Source: Marinoscillum furvescens DSM 4134
Lineage (GTDB): Bacteria > Bacteroidota > Bacteroidia > Cytophagales > Cyclobacteriaceae
Reading direction: 5' to 3'
Assembly: GCF_003386095.1 (NCBI RefSeq)
Contig: NZ_QREG01000008.1
Coordinates: 62,001-126,000 of the forward strand
Length of the DNA: 64,000 bases
The notes under the pieces are model-generated. The model made no database searches, had not been told where the DNA came from, and saw only the letters and a program-made list of their open reading frames with translations. The translations under genes were made by a program, and so were the position numbers. Every line of letters starts with the position of its first letter. Position 1 is the first letter of the stretch. This document shows positions 1 through 8,736 of the stretch, piece by piece.

Positions 1-559
1 GCTGGGCGCCTACATCCAGGCCAAACCCCCAGGAAGTAGCAAAATCCCCAACAATGCGCCTGATCACTTTGGCAGAACCACCTATTCGCAATCCTTGCAA
101 AAACGCCAGCTGGCGACTGTAGCTTGTGAGGAAACCATAATCTGAAGCCGAAAAAAAACGAATGTTATCATAGTTGACGCTCCCATTGGCATCAAACAAA
201 AATCGTGTGTCAGCAATATCATCTACAGAAAATCGTAAAATAGAAACACTGAGGGCGGCACTATCTTCCAGCTTCATGGCAAATGCTCCGTAATCATAAT
301 TGGAAATGCCTCCAAAATACGAGGAGTGCATCAGCCCCAGCTGATAATTAGGACTCATCCCCACAAGACCGGCAGGGTTCCAATAGCCAGCAGACACATC
401 TGAGGTATGGGACACCATACTATTGGCCATACCAAACGCGCGTGCATCCACACCAATCGCTAAAAACTCATTGCTATATTTTGGTGTGTTGTCCTGACCG
501 AGAGCTAATAACTCACAGCACATTAGACCGAACCAAAGGAACCAAAATCGAAAATTCAT
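1..559 (-). CDS. PorV/PorQ-family outer membrane protein, 3' part cut by window edge
   Basis: The reading frame starts at the ATG at 559 and stays open to base 1, so 186 residues of the N-terminal part are present and the C-terminus lies outside the window. Residues 1-21 look like a signal peptide. The mature start has the two hallmarks of PorV/PorQ-like barrels: GVDARAFGMANS at about 36-47 and YWNPAGL at about 59-65, followed by alternating beta-strand segments. Known family members are FadL-like outer-membrane barrels; PorV shuttles type IX secretion cargo in Bacteroidota. Whether this copy serves type IX secretion is inference. It is divergent from the PadR gene, with 228 bases between them. 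Confidence 0.8.
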   Translation of the reverse strand, partial: MNFRFWFLWFGLMCCELLALGQDNTPKYSNEFLAIGVDARAFGMANSMVSHTSDVSAGYWNPAGLVGMSPNYQLGLMHSSYFGGISNYDYGAFAMKLEDSAALSVSILRFSVDDIADTRFLFDANGSVNYDNIRFFSASDYGFLTSYSRQLAFLQGLRIGGSAKVIRRIVGDFATSWGFGLDVGAQ

Positions 560-787
560 GAACCGTGATTTGTCAACGTAATTTAGAGCAACATTTCAGC
601 ATCTTAAAATGTAATTCGACAACACACAAAAATCTGTCGTTTATTAAACTTAAATATTATTTATCAAATATTTAATTGCATTTAATAAAGTTTATTAGCT
701 GTTCAGGCAATATTTACCACCTAGTACTCGGCCATACACAGTACCTTTCCGTATACACTACCAATAAATAATAAAACTCATGGACTC
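560..787. promoter_or_regulatory. Divergent AT-rich intergenic region
   Basis: This 228-base gap separates the minus-strand PorV/PorQ-like gene from the plus-strand PadR gene and must hold both 5' regions. It is very AT-rich, especially 640-700. I did not find a full TTTG/TAnnTTTG pair on either strand; TACCTTTC at about 745 is a near match to the -7 box for the PadR gene. PadR regulators often bind their own promoter, so an operator is plausible here but not identified. Confidence 0.35.
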
Positions 788-1135
788 ATGAACATAGAAA
801 ATACACAAGTACAAATGCGGAAGGGCATCCTTGAGTTTTGCATCCTCCATATCATAGCCCGGGGAGAAGTTTATGCATCAGATATGCTAGACGAGCTCAC
901 CTCAGCCAGGATCATGGTGGTGGAAGGCACCCTATATCCGCTACTCACCCGCCTGCGCAAAGCAGGTCTGGTAGACTATAAGTGGGTAGAGTCCAGCTCT
1001 GGACCACCCCGCAAATACTACACCCTCACTGAACAGGGCAGGGAATTTCTGGATGGACTCAGCCAAACATGGGAAGAATTGGTCTCCTCCACCCAAAAAA
1101 TCATTTCCGTCAAAAAGAATCCAACACAATCATGA
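788..1135 (+). CDS. PadR-family transcriptional regulator
   Basis: This 115-residue protein is a single PadR winged-helix domain. The segment MRKGILEFCILHIIARGEVYA starts the first helices, SARIMVVEGTLYPLLTRL is the recognition helix region, and GPPRKYYTLTEQGREFL is the wing typical of PadR. Family members are dimeric repressors that often control a neighbouring membrane protein gene. Its stop codon overlaps the start of the next gene (ATGA), so the two are translationally coupled. Inference: it controls, or is co-expressed with, the PspC-domain protein, a pairing seen in other Bacteroidota. The ligand is unknown. Confidence 0.9.
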   Translation: MNIENTQVQMRKGILEFCILHIIARGEVYASDMLDELTSARIMVVEGTLYPLLTRLRKAGLVDYKWVESSSGPPRKYYTLTEQGREFLDGLSQTWEELVSSTQKIISVKKNPTQS

Positions 1136-3594
1136 AGAAGACTATAAGTATCAACATTGGTGGTATAATCTTTCATATAGAGGAAGATGGCTTTGAAAAG
1201 CTCAAAAGCTACCTGGACTCAGTAAACGCCTACTTTTCCTCTTTTGATGATAGCGCAGAGATCATCGCAGATATAGAAGCCCGTATAGCCGAAATATTTC
1301 TGGAAAAACTTGCAGACGGCAGACAAACTGTCAATCTGGAAGACGTTAATGACCTCATCGCTACTATGGGTACTACCAGCGATTTTGAGGCTACCATAGA
1401 ATCTGAACCTCAAGAAGAACCTGCCGATCAAGAAGAAAAGGAAAGCCCCAAAGATGAGCCTGATGCTGCTTCTGCTGGCGAAAGTAAACCTAAAAAACTC
1501 TACAGAGATAGCAAGCGACGTATTCTTGGAGGGGTAGCCTCAGGCATGGCTCATTATTTCGGCATAGACCCACTTTGGGTAAGGCTGCTCTTTGTGATCT
1601 TGTTTATCAATTTGCTTTTTCCGGGCTTTAGTGGGGCCACATTTCTTGCATACATCATCCTTTGGATTGTATTGCCTCCAAGCGATGAGTTAGAAGATGA
1701 CAAAAAGATCAAAAAACTATTTCGAAATACTGAAGATCGAGTAATTGGTGGTGTATCTAGTGGTATAGCTTCTTATTTTGGCACCGACAAAAGTGTCATT
1801 AGATTGCTATTTGTCCTGTCCATATTCCTGGGCGGAGCAGGCATTATATTATACATCATCCTTTGGCTCATCACGCCTGAAGCGCGCACCATCACCGAAA
1901 AAATGCAAATGCAGGGGGAGCCCGTTACCCTCTCCAATATTGAAGACAATGTAAAAAAAGGGCTCAACGTGAGAGAGGGTGAAGAAAGTCCACTTGTAAA
2001 AGTTTTGCTCTTCCCGTTCAGGCTGATAGCGCTGATCATCAATGGCCTTGGTAAGATCCTTGGTCCCGCACTGAAGTTTCTAGTAGAACTCATTCGCATA
2101 GCCTTTGGTGTGATTCTGGTGATTATAGGGTTTAGCATGATGCTCGCATTTGTAAGTGCTATACTTACCATCTTTGGGCTGACTAGCTGGAGCCACTTCA
2201 TGCAGATGGGCAGTATTCCTATTGAGCTGATCCAACGATCTATAGACAGCTGGGCCATCTTATCTATTTTCCTCATCAGCTTTATCCCTGCTCTGGCTAT
2301 AGCACTGGCAGGCGTAAGTGTAATCATAAAAAGAGCTGTCACCAAAGCTTATGTAGGGTGGTCACTCTTTGGCATCTGGGTGTTTTCGTTGATCTTTTCG
2401 GCTTTTGCCATCCCGAGTTTTGTTGCTCAGTTTACCTCAGAAGAGGAAATCCGCTCAGAGCTGACATTTCCACTCACCAATGGCACCCCAACACTACGCC
2501 TGAACGAACTGTCCGAAGCAAGGCACCTGGACAATGTGCGGCTAAAACTCCGCGGACATGCTGATAGCACCTATTCTTTGCTGCTCTCATTGGAGAGCCG
2601 AGGAAGTAGTCGTGATGAAGCTAAACAAAACGCCAGCATGGTTTCATACAATGTCCAGCAAAAGGCCGATGACTTCATATTCGACTCCAACGTTACCTTC
2701 TCTGACAGTGCGATATACCGTTTTCAAAATGCCTATGCGGTGTTTTATATCCCATATGGCAAAGAGTTTAAAATGGACTATGAGCTAAAAGAAATCCTCA
2801 TCAACACACTTCATACCAACGGGTACTCTTCACGGCACTTGCGCCAAAACAATACGTGGGTATTTGAACGAACAGGACTAAAATGCGTGACTTGCAATAC
2901 CGGCCGTAGCCACTTAGATGATGACGAAGACGATCAGCGCTCGTCGCGCCCACGGGCATATGAAGACCGTATTGATTATCCATTCGAAAATTTTGATGAA
3001 ATCAAAGTGGCCTCACTCATGGATGTAGAGATCATACAGGGTGAAAACTGGCAGGTGACCTTGCGTGGAGGTGATGATGAGCTCGATGATGTGTACCTCA
3101 ACCAAATCGGAGATGCCCTGGAAGTGAAGTTTCGGGAAGACAACTGGAAATGGTGGAATGACCAGGGAGTGGAAAAAATCTCACTTTTAGTAACCATGCC
3201 TGAGTTGGAGTATCTGGAGCTTACAGGAGCTTGTGAAGGCGAGGTAAAAGGGTTTACCAACAAAGAGATGAGTTTTAACCTTGTAGGTGCCTCTAAGCTA
3301 TATGCCAATGTAAATCCTGAAGAACTAGAAATCAACCTGATGGGAGCCTCTCAGATGGAGGTACGCGGGAGCAGTAGGTACCTGGAAGCAAACGTAGTAG
3401 GTGCAAGCAAACTACAGGCACACAGCCTTGAAGCCGAGCGTGCTGAAGTAACAGCAGCAGGAGCTTCCACAGCAGAGGTTTTTGCCTCGGGTGAGTTAGA
3501 TATAGAAGCCGTAGGGGTGAGCAAAGTGAAATACCGTGGCACCAACAATGTGTCTATCAGAGAAGAAGGCATGAGTAAAGTAGAACGCGATTAA
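1132..3594 (+). CDS. Tandem PspC-domain membrane protein with C-terminal GIN/DUF2807 domain
   Basis: The start is taken at 1132, where ATG overlaps the PadR stop codon; an upstream in-frame start at 1069 lies inside PadR. The protein has 820 residues. An N-terminal cytoplasmic segment (1-90) is followed by an acidic linker (90-118) and two PspC domains (about 121-183 and 193-250), each with the RRILGGVASGMA / DRVIGGVSSGIA pattern and a membrane segment. Further membrane spans lie at about 310-470. The C-terminal 190 residues form a right-handed beta-helix-like GIN domain (DUF2807) with repeated GASK/GASQ turns. PspC proteins sense or transmit envelope stress in proteobacteria; the role here is inferred only. 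Confidence 0.88.
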   Translation: MKKTISINIGGIIFHIEEDGFEKLKSYLDSVNAYFSSFDDSAEIIADIEARIAEIFLEKLADGRQTVNLEDVNDLIATMGTTSDFEATIESEPQEEPADQEEKESPKDEPDAASAGESKPKKLYRDSKRRILGGVASGMAHYFGIDPLWVRLLFVILFINLLFPGFSGATFLAYIILWIVLPPSDELEDDKKIKKLFRNTEDRVIGGVSSGIASYFGTDKSVIRLLFVLSIFLGGAGIILYIILWLITPEARTITEKMQMQGEPVTLSNIEDNVKKGLNVREGEESPLVKVLLFPFRLIALIINGLGKILGPALKFLVELIRIAFGVILVIIGFSMMLAFVSAILTIFGLTSWSHFMQMGSIPIELIQRSIDSWAILSIFLISFIPALAIALAGVSVIIKRAVTKAYVGWSLFGIWVFSLIFSAFAIPSFVAQFTSEEEIRSELTFPLTNGTPTLRLNELSEARHLDNVRLKLRGHADSTYSLLLSLESRGSSRDEAKQNASMVSYNVQQKADDFIFDSNVTFSDSAIYRFQNAYAVFYIPYGKEFKMDYELKEILINTLHTNGYSSRHLRQNNTWVFERTGLKCVTCNTGRSHLDDDEDDQRSSRPRAYEDRIDYPFENFDEIKVASLMDVEIIQGENWQVTLRGGDDELDDVYLNQIGDALEVKFREDNWKWWNDQGVEKISLLVTMPELEYLELTGACEGEVKGFTNKEMSFNLVGASKLYANVNPEELEINLMGASQMEVRGSSRYLEANVVGASKLQAHSLEAERAEVTAAGASTAEVFASGELDIEAVGVSKVKYRGTNNVSIREEGMSKVERD

Positions 3595-3615
3595 AAACAA
3601 CTAGTCTTCGGTCCA

Positions 3616-3649
3616 GGGCTCCATGGCACTGCTGTGGGGCCCTTTTTTA
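3616..3649 (+). terminator. Rho-independent terminator after the PspC/GIN gene
   Basis: GGGCTCCA (3616-3623) pairs with TGGGGCCC (3635-3642) with one G-T pair, across an 11-base loop, and is followed by six T residues. It lies 22 bases after the stop codon of the PspC-domain gene and would end the PadR-PspC operon. Confidence 0.8.
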
Positions 3650-3756
3650 TAGGACCAGAACTCATTCTCACCTATAGCCCTTTCAAGTTCACACCTCCTA
3701 ATGTGAGCTATCAATCCATCGCAAATTCCACACCCATACTTAATCAAGGCAAAAGT

Positions 3757-3924
3757 ATGCATCACGTAAGTAAACGACTGATACGCTACCGACTCAAATG
3801 GCAACTAGATGAAATCACCTTAGAATACGGTGTTTTCCGAGACGGTACTGCCTCACAATATATGCTATCTGAGGAACTTTCAGCCTATAAAGACCTGCTT
3901 CGCACCGCTGAGCGCTCGTTATGA
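3757..3924 (+). CDS. Small hypothetical protein (55 aa)
   Basis: From the ATG at 3757 the frame encodes 55 residues, MHHVSKRLIRYRLKWQL at the start and a charged, helical-looking C-terminus. The same frame is open upstream to a GTG at 3634, but that lies inside the terminator hairpin, so the long form is unlikely. No family is recognised. The stop overlaps the stop of the convergent histidine kinase by 6 bases. Translation-like composition and the absence of any other gene in 3650-3918 support it, but it may be non-coding. Confidence 0.4.
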   Translation: MHHVSKRLIRYRLKWQLDEITLEYGVFRDGTASQYMLSEELSAYKDLLRTAERSL

Positions 3925-5676
3925 ACCAGCATTCACAAATGCCCCTTTTTTGCTATGTTGCCACAGTGTAAAATAGAAAGTGGACCCCATGCCTGGAGTA
4001 GATTTCAACCAAAGCTCTCCCTCATGATGCTCCACTATCCTTCGGCAGTTAGACAAGCCTACTCCACTACCCGCAAATCGCTCCCGAGCATTCAGTCGCT
4101 GAAATAGTTGAAATATTCGCTCGTAGTGCTGCTTGCTAATACCTATTCCATTGTCTTTTACAAAGAATGAATCCCCTTTAACACCGACTATCACTTCAGG
4201 CGTAGTGTCTCCACTTTGAAACTTGATCCCGTTCGTGATCAGGTTTTGAAAAAGCATACGCAGCTGCATCGCATCTCCTCTCACATGAGGCAGATCCAGC
4301 ACCTTCACCTCTGCCCCCGATTTTTCGATTACATGATTGAGATCCATCACTACATCACTTACCAGCCGATTGAGGTCGATTTCTTCCAAACTAATACTAG
4401 GTTCGGACAACCTGCTGTGCGCCAACAACGACTGAATCAGCTCACTCATACGATGCGAAGACTCTTGCATAAAGGCCAAATACGTATCAAACTGCTCATC
4501 AACCTTTCCTTTATAGTCATCACTCATGATATTGAGGAAACTTCGCACAGTGTTTAACGGCTCCCTGAGATCATGCGAAGCTATATATGCATATTGCTCC
4601 AGTTGACTATTTTTAGCTTGAAGCTCATGCTGCGAGCGCTTCATCTCACTGATATCCGTAATTTGAGAGATGAAAAACAAAGGTTCATTATTAGCATCTG
4701 TCACCTTAGACACTGCCAGATAGATATACACTACACTTCCATCTTTGTGAAAATAGCGTTTTTCCATCTGGTAAGTGTCTCTGGCACCCGCTACTAACTC
4801 CTGCAGCAATGAAAGATCTTTATCCAGATCTTCTGGATGTGTAATGTCCTGAAAAGTCAAGTCCAGCAGCTCTTCTTCGGTGTACCCCACCATATCGCAG
4901 ATCGCCTTGTTCACCCGAATCCAGCCACCATCCAACCCCACCAAAGCCATACCTATGCTAGCGTAATCAAATGCCCCTCTAAATTTTTCTTCACTTAGAC
5001 GGATTTGTTCTTCGGCCTTTTTCTGAGCTGTAATATCTTCGGTCATGATGAGCAGCCCGCCCACAGCTCCGGCTTCCGAATACCAGGGCCTAATATCCCA
5101 GCTCATCCATTGTATTTCGCCCTGTTCATTCCGGGACCGCTCACCATCAGACTTTATCACGGATCCAGCCAGGCACTTACGGTATATATCACTCCATCGA
5201 GGCTCTAGCTGAGGAAATACATCATACTGACTTTGACCTATCACAGCCTCTCGAGTTAGCTTGTAGTCCTCCAGCCACTGATCCGACACAGCCAAATAAT
5301 GCATTTTCCGGTCAAACATTGCCAGCGCACGTGGCGAATGTTCTACATAAGTCACGTATTCTTTGGCTTTGGATAGATCAGGCTCCCTCATGGCCGTACC
5401 AATCAGCGAGCCATCTTCTTTACGCATACCCTGAAAAAGAAGGCGTACCTCTCCGTGAGACCATCGGAAAGGGGCCGCAGATGACGCCTGGAGCAGCTGA
5501 TTTGCCCAGGCCTGTAATGCTTGAGGAGCAGACCAGTTGTTTTGAGGGCTTTCGCCTAAAAGGGTCCAAAAATAAGAATCCATTTTCCATCCCCTTGAAG
5601 GCGAAAAGGTCCATAAGCTAACCCCAGAGTTTTGAAGTACTTTCCCAAGGTCTCCATCGAGTTGATTTTCCAACAT
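3919..5676 (-). CDS. PAS-domain sensor histidine kinase
   Basis: The protein has 585 residues and no membrane segments, so it is probably a cytoplasmic sensor. A PAS-like region occupies about 15-100, a second PAS about 108-218, a third PAS with PAC about 228-345, then a HisKA domain with ASHDLREPL carrying the phospho-acceptor His368. The HATPase_c domain has the N box (QNLITNGIKF, about 477-486), G1 (VKDNGIGI, about 507-513), F box (FQLFQRL) and G2 (GSGVGLSNCRR, about 536-546). The family autophosphorylates on histidine. It follows the REC-HPt gene with only 2 bases between, so the two form an operon. No signal can be named from the sequence. Confidence 0.93.
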   Translation of the reverse strand: MLENQLDGDLGKVLQNSGVSLWTFSPSRGWKMDSYFWTLLGESPQNNWSAPQALQAWANQLLQASSAAPFRWSHGEVRLLFQGMRKEDGSLIGTAMREPDLSKAKEYVTYVEHSPRALAMFDRKMHYLAVSDQWLEDYKLTREAVIGQSQYDVFPQLEPRWSDIYRKCLAGSVIKSDGERSRNEQGEIQWMSWDIRPWYSEAGAVGGLLIMTEDITAQKKAEEQIRLSEEKFRGAFDYASIGMALVGLDGGWIRVNKAICDMVGYTEEELLDLTFQDITHPEDLDKDLSLLQELVAGARDTYQMEKRYFHKDGSVVYIYLAVSKVTDANNEPLFFISQITDISEMKRSQHELQAKNSQLEQYAYIASHDLREPLNTVRSFLNIMSDDYKGKVDEQFDTYLAFMQESSHRMSELIQSLLAHSRLSEPSISLEEIDLNRLVSDVVMDLNHVIEKSGAEVKVLDLPHVRGDAMQLRMLFQNLITNGIKFQSGDTTPEVIVGVKGDSFFVKDNGIGISKQHYERIFQLFQRLNARERFAGSGVGLSNCRRIVEHHEGELWLKSTPGMGSTFYFTLWQHSKKGAFVNAGS

Positions 5677-5678
5677 AA

Positions 5679-6362
5679 TTAGATGAACAATATTTTATCA
5701 GACAGTGCCTTATAAGCCGCCTCAAATTCTTTCACTTTTTCAGTGTATAGCTTACCTTCCTGGGCTTGCAGCTCCAGCTCATTCGCCAGGTTGCTCATAG
5801 CCTCGTGCATTATAAACTTAAACCCTCCCTTCATTTTATGAAAAAGCTGATGAGCATCGGCATATGCCTTTTGTTCAACTGCCTTTTGTAGGAGACCAAA
5901 TGAGCTGTCATTTTCTTCCTTATACGCTTTAAAGACCTCCCTAAACGCATCCCCATAGTTAACTTTCACAGCCTCCAGATCAATTCCCAGCTTGCTGGCC
6001 AGGAGCGATTCCAACACCTCTTCCAACTCCTGGATGCTCAACCCCTTATGTAGGTAACCGTCTACGTGTTGCTCCAGACTCGCCTTCAGTAGGGAAGATT
6101 CACTGGTGCCTGTGATGATTACCTTTTTGATTTCGGCATATTCTGGAGATTGGTTCAGCAGATGTACAAAATCCGCTCCGTTTTTGTCAGGTATCTGTAA
6201 ATCTAAAAATGCTATATCAACCTCATAATTTTTCACTACTTTTAGTGCCGCATCATATGTAAGGCAGGTATGGATCTTTAAACCCTGACGTAACTTGTTG
6301 AGCATTACCTGAAGTGTAAAAAGTGCCACCTGACTATCGTCAAGGAGAAGTATTTGTACCAT
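5679..6362 (-). CDS. REC-HPt phosphorelay protein
   Basis: With the ATG at 6362 the protein has 227 residues; a TTG two codons upstream is less likely. Residues 1-118 form a receiver domain: an Asp-Asp pair in ILLLDDS, phospho-acceptor Asp54 in FLDLQIPDKNG, Thr in ITGTSES and Lys in YLHKG. The C-terminal half is an HPt domain, with FHKMKGG placing the phosphorylatable histidine at about 175 and the conserved Lys-Gly three to four residues on. There is no DNA-binding or enzymatic output. It probably passes phosphate from the downstream kinase to another receiver, for which the divergent neighbour is the obvious candidate (inference). Confidence 0.85.
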   Translation of the reverse strand: MVQILLLDDSQVALFTLQVMLNKLRQGLKIHTCLTYDAALKVVKNYEVDIAFLDLQIPDKNGADFVHLLNQSPEYAEIKKVIITGTSESSLLKASLEQHVDGYLHKGLSIQELEEVLESLLASKLGIDLEAVKVNYGDAFREVFKAYKEENDSSFGLLQKAVEQKAYADAHQLFHKMKGGFKFIMHEAMSNLANELELQAQEGKLYTEKVKEFEAAYKALSDKILFI

Positions 6363-6376
6363 TAGCAATTAATAAT

Positions 6377-6781
6377 ATGCCAAAAAAACTTAATCTCATC
6401 ATGCTCGTCGATGACGACCATGCAACAAATTTCGCTAATAAAATCATCATAGACCGGGCGGGTGTTACTGAAAGCGTCATAACAGCCTCGAATGGACTTG
6501 AGGCGCTCGACTATTTGAATCAGTCATCCAAAGATGACCACCCTAGTCCTGACTTGATTTTACTGGACATCAATATGCCCGGAATGAATGGTTGGGAATT
6601 TTTGGATGAATATAATAAGCTCAGCCCTACTAATCAAGCGGAAGTAGTAGTGGTCATGCTTACCAGCTCTATGAGCCCTCTAGATAAGCAAAAAGCTAAA
6701 GAGTATGGAGTTTCAAATTTTCGGTCTAAACCGCTAACGATCGAGATGATAGAAGAAATCGTAGCTGAGAATTTTAGCTAA
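6377..6781 (+). CDS. Single-domain response regulator (CheY-like)
   Basis: The ATG at 6377 gives 134 residues that form just one receiver domain: acidic pocket VDDDH at 11-15, phospho-acceptor Asp64 in LLDINMPGMNG, Thr96 in VMLTSS and Lys118 in FRSKPL. There is no output domain. It is transcribed away from the REC-HPt/kinase operon, with only 14 bases between the two start codons. This fits a last acceptor or phosphate sink of the same relay, or a regulator that acts by protein contact. The PAGMNGWEF-type motif resembles receivers linked to phytochrome-like kinases in Cytophagales. Confidence 0.9.
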   Translation: MPKKLNLIMLVDDDHATNFANKIIIDRAGVTESVITASNGLEALDYLNQSSKDDHPSPDLILLDINMPGMNGWEFLDEYNKLSPTNQAEVVVVMLTSSMSPLDKQKAKEYGVSNFRSKPLTIEMIEEIVAENFS

Positions 6782-6926
6782 GCAGATTAGCAGCTCTCCT
6801 TCTGCTACAATCCTTACACCGACATTATCCCAATTCGTCTCATGATTCAACCGACTCGCTACCTGTAGTGTGTTGGATTTGAGTAGCATCATGTTATATT
6901 GTTGGTCCATCCAGCCTAAACTAGTT

Positions 6927-7508
6927 ATGAAAATTATTCTTTGCTTGGCAGTGCTCTGCGCTAGCCTACAGCTATCTGCTCAGTCAGAAAAAGAACGCAG
7001 TGCGATCATTCGACTCTATAAAGATGATATAGGGAAAGTTTACTCTGTATTTTTTGCCGACACCATAGAACAAACGGTAGACATCAAACTAAAAGACGAC
7101 AGAGGCACCGTACTTTTAGAGCAATCTATGACTGGACGCGGGTTTTCCAAACGATTCAGCCTGGCGGACCTTAAGCTAGGCGAGTACACCTTTGAAGTGT
7201 CCATTCCAGACTATACCTTCCGAGAAAAAATAGAATTAAAAAGCGAAAAACAAATCAAGGAAGAGAGCATCACGCTCCAAAATGACTACCCCTCGCTTTA
7301 CATCAATGTGGCTGAATATAACATGAAGCCCATGAATATCTTCGTATACACCACAGATGAGCAATTACTAAAAATGTTTTATTGGGAGCCAAACCCTAAA
7401 ATGCCTTCTAAAAAAATAGACATCTCCCAGTTTGAAGGCTACGAAGTAAGGGTGCAAATCACTCAGGATGGTATAGATCAGGTAGATCAACTAGTAAATT
7501 TGTACTAA
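6927..7508 (+). CDS. Exported protein of unknown function
   Basis: The ATG at 6927 is chosen because it starts directly on a signal peptide (MKIILCLAVLCASLQLSAQS); the frame is open further upstream without a better start. The 193-residue product has alternating hydrophobic beta-strand patterns, as in a small beta-sandwich, e.g. VDIKLKDDRGTVLLEQS and YTFEVSIPDYTF. It has no catalytic motif and no C-terminal sorting domain that I can see. I do not recognise the family with certainty; a DUF3244-like fold is possible. It is probably periplasmic. No convincing promoter was found in the 145 bases upstream. Confidence 0.7.
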   Translation: MKIILCLAVLCASLQLSAQSEKERSAIIRLYKDDIGKVYSVFFADTIEQTVDIKLKDDRGTVLLEQSMTGRGFSKRFSLADLKLGEYTFEVSIPDYTFREKIELKSEKQIKEESITLQNDYPSLYINVAEYNMKPMNIFVYTTDEQLLKMFYWEPNPKMPSKKIDISQFEGYEVRVQITQDGIDQVDQLVNLY

Positions 7509-7608
7509 CCGGCAAGGTTAGCAAATTATTAATTTAATAGTGGACGGTGTCAGGTACCGAATATTTTCTTAGATTCAAGAAATTTTTTATCACCTAAAGT
7601 TACTCGTA

Positions 7609-8586
7609 ATGAAAACACTATTAAAACCTCTTTCACTGCTTGCAGTGATTGCATTACTCATGATGTCTTGCCAGCAAGACGTACCAGATGCTCCGGAAGG
7701 AGAGTTGGTCACAATGAAACTTAACCTTTCTGACGAGCTGAAGACCAGAGACATTCCTTTTTCTGATGGCAGAGTAGCCAGTGCTACAGAATATACCGTT
7801 TATGGTATACAGGTAAATACAGTTACTAATACAGGCACACAACCTTATGCTCACGGCGTATTCGATGATACCACGGGGTTTGAAATATCAGTGATCAGTG
7901 GCAATACCTACGAAGTATCCGCTACGGCTTTTCAAAAAGGCACCGGATTTGGGCTGTATTCTAGCTCCAATTATGACGGCAGCATTTATTTTAGTTCACC
8001 GTTTTACCGTGAGCTGACAAATTCCTTTGACTACCAGAATAACAGTAGTATCTCCATATACGACAGCTATACCTCCACTTTTACTAAGAGTGACAGCTCA
8101 AGTGTGGCGTGGCATCAAAGACCAGAAATAGATCGATATCTTTCTCAATACGACCAATTCATTGGAGCTGAAAGTACTACTTTGGATGTAGACCTCTATC
8201 GGGCCAACTTCGGCGTACAAATCTATGCGGATAGCTTAAATGAAGGCAAGTTGGTAGTGAACCTACAATCGGCTCCCTCCATCGAACTCACCACTAGTAA
8301 TACTTTTTCGGATCTAAAAATACTTCAGTTTAGAAATTTATGGAACCTACAAAACGCACCTGATAACTATGAAGAATATGTGTACACGACGATCTTTCAC
8401 GAGAAAGTGGTGAATGGAGATACAGTCACCAACCCCATTTATGACAATAGCATACTTTTTAAACGAAACTTCATCAAGCAGATTTATGTGACAGTACCTT
8501 CTGAAGGAAGCGGAGGATCTGCTGGCCTTAACCTTCGACTTGAAGATGTTCAGTTCCAATACGACTCATTGTTTATAGGAGGATAG
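7609..8586 (+). CDS. Putative lipoprotein of unknown function
   Basis: The 325-residue product starts with a lipoprotein signal, with lipobox LMMSC and the lipidated cysteine at residue 21, followed by a QQDVPD stretch. The remainder is rich in Thr, Ser, Tyr and Asn with beta-strand patterns, as in surface or periplasmic beta proteins of Bacteroidota. No known domain is recognised. The gene stands alone between two gaps and is followed by a strong terminator-like hairpin. Confidence 0.75.
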   Translation: MKTLLKPLSLLAVIALLMMSCQQDVPDAPEGELVTMKLNLSDELKTRDIPFSDGRVASATEYTVYGIQVNTVTNTGTQPYAHGVFDDTTGFEISVISGNTYEVSATAFQKGTGFGLYSSSNYDGSIYFSSPFYRELTNSFDYQNNSSISIYDSYTSTFTKSDSSSVAWHQRPEIDRYLSQYDQFIGAESTTLDVDLYRANFGVQIYADSLNEGKLVVNLQSAPSIELTTSNTFSDLKILQFRNLWNLQNAPDNYEEYVYTTIFHEKVVNGDTVTNPIYDNSILFKRNFIKQIYVTVPSEGSGGSAGLNLRLEDVQFQYDSLFIGG

Positions 8587-8601
8587 TCTCCATCATTCTT
8601 T

Positions 8602-8653
8602 GGCTATCGCAGCATCCGCCAATTAGCCTTTTGTTGCGATAGCCTTACTTTTT
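8602..8653 (+). terminator. Terminator after the lipoprotein gene
   Basis: GGCTATCGCA (8602-8611) is the exact reverse complement of TGCGATAGCC (8635-8644), with a 23-base loop, followed by the T-rich tract TTACTTTTTCC. It lies 15 bases after the lipoprotein stop codon. Confidence 0.7.
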
Positions 8654-8676
8654 CCTTTCAGCACTTCGCAAGAAAA

Positions 8677-8709
8677 TTTGACTAAATTTCAAGTAGGCTT
8701 GTAACTTTC
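8677..8709 (+). promoter_or_regulatory. Candidate Bacteroidota promoter of the ECF sigma operon
   Basis: TTTG (8677-8680), a 21-base spacer, and TAACTTTC (8702-8709, one mismatch to TAnnTTTG) lie 27 bases before the sigma factor start codon. The form matches the housekeeping promoter of Bacteroidota. An additional ECF-specific promoter was not recognised. Confidence 0.5.
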
Positions 8710-8736
8710 GCTCACCCCGGGCGTCTCCCTACTGAA

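Noticed and set aside
1773-2345. 190-residue open frame on the minus strand inside the PspC/GIN gene
   Set aside because: It is antisense to well-supported membrane-span codons, has no family features and no promoter.
3634-3756. N-terminal extension of the 55-residue protein from GTG at 3634
   Set aside because: The GTG is inside the terminator hairpin and the sequence to 3756 is not protein-like.
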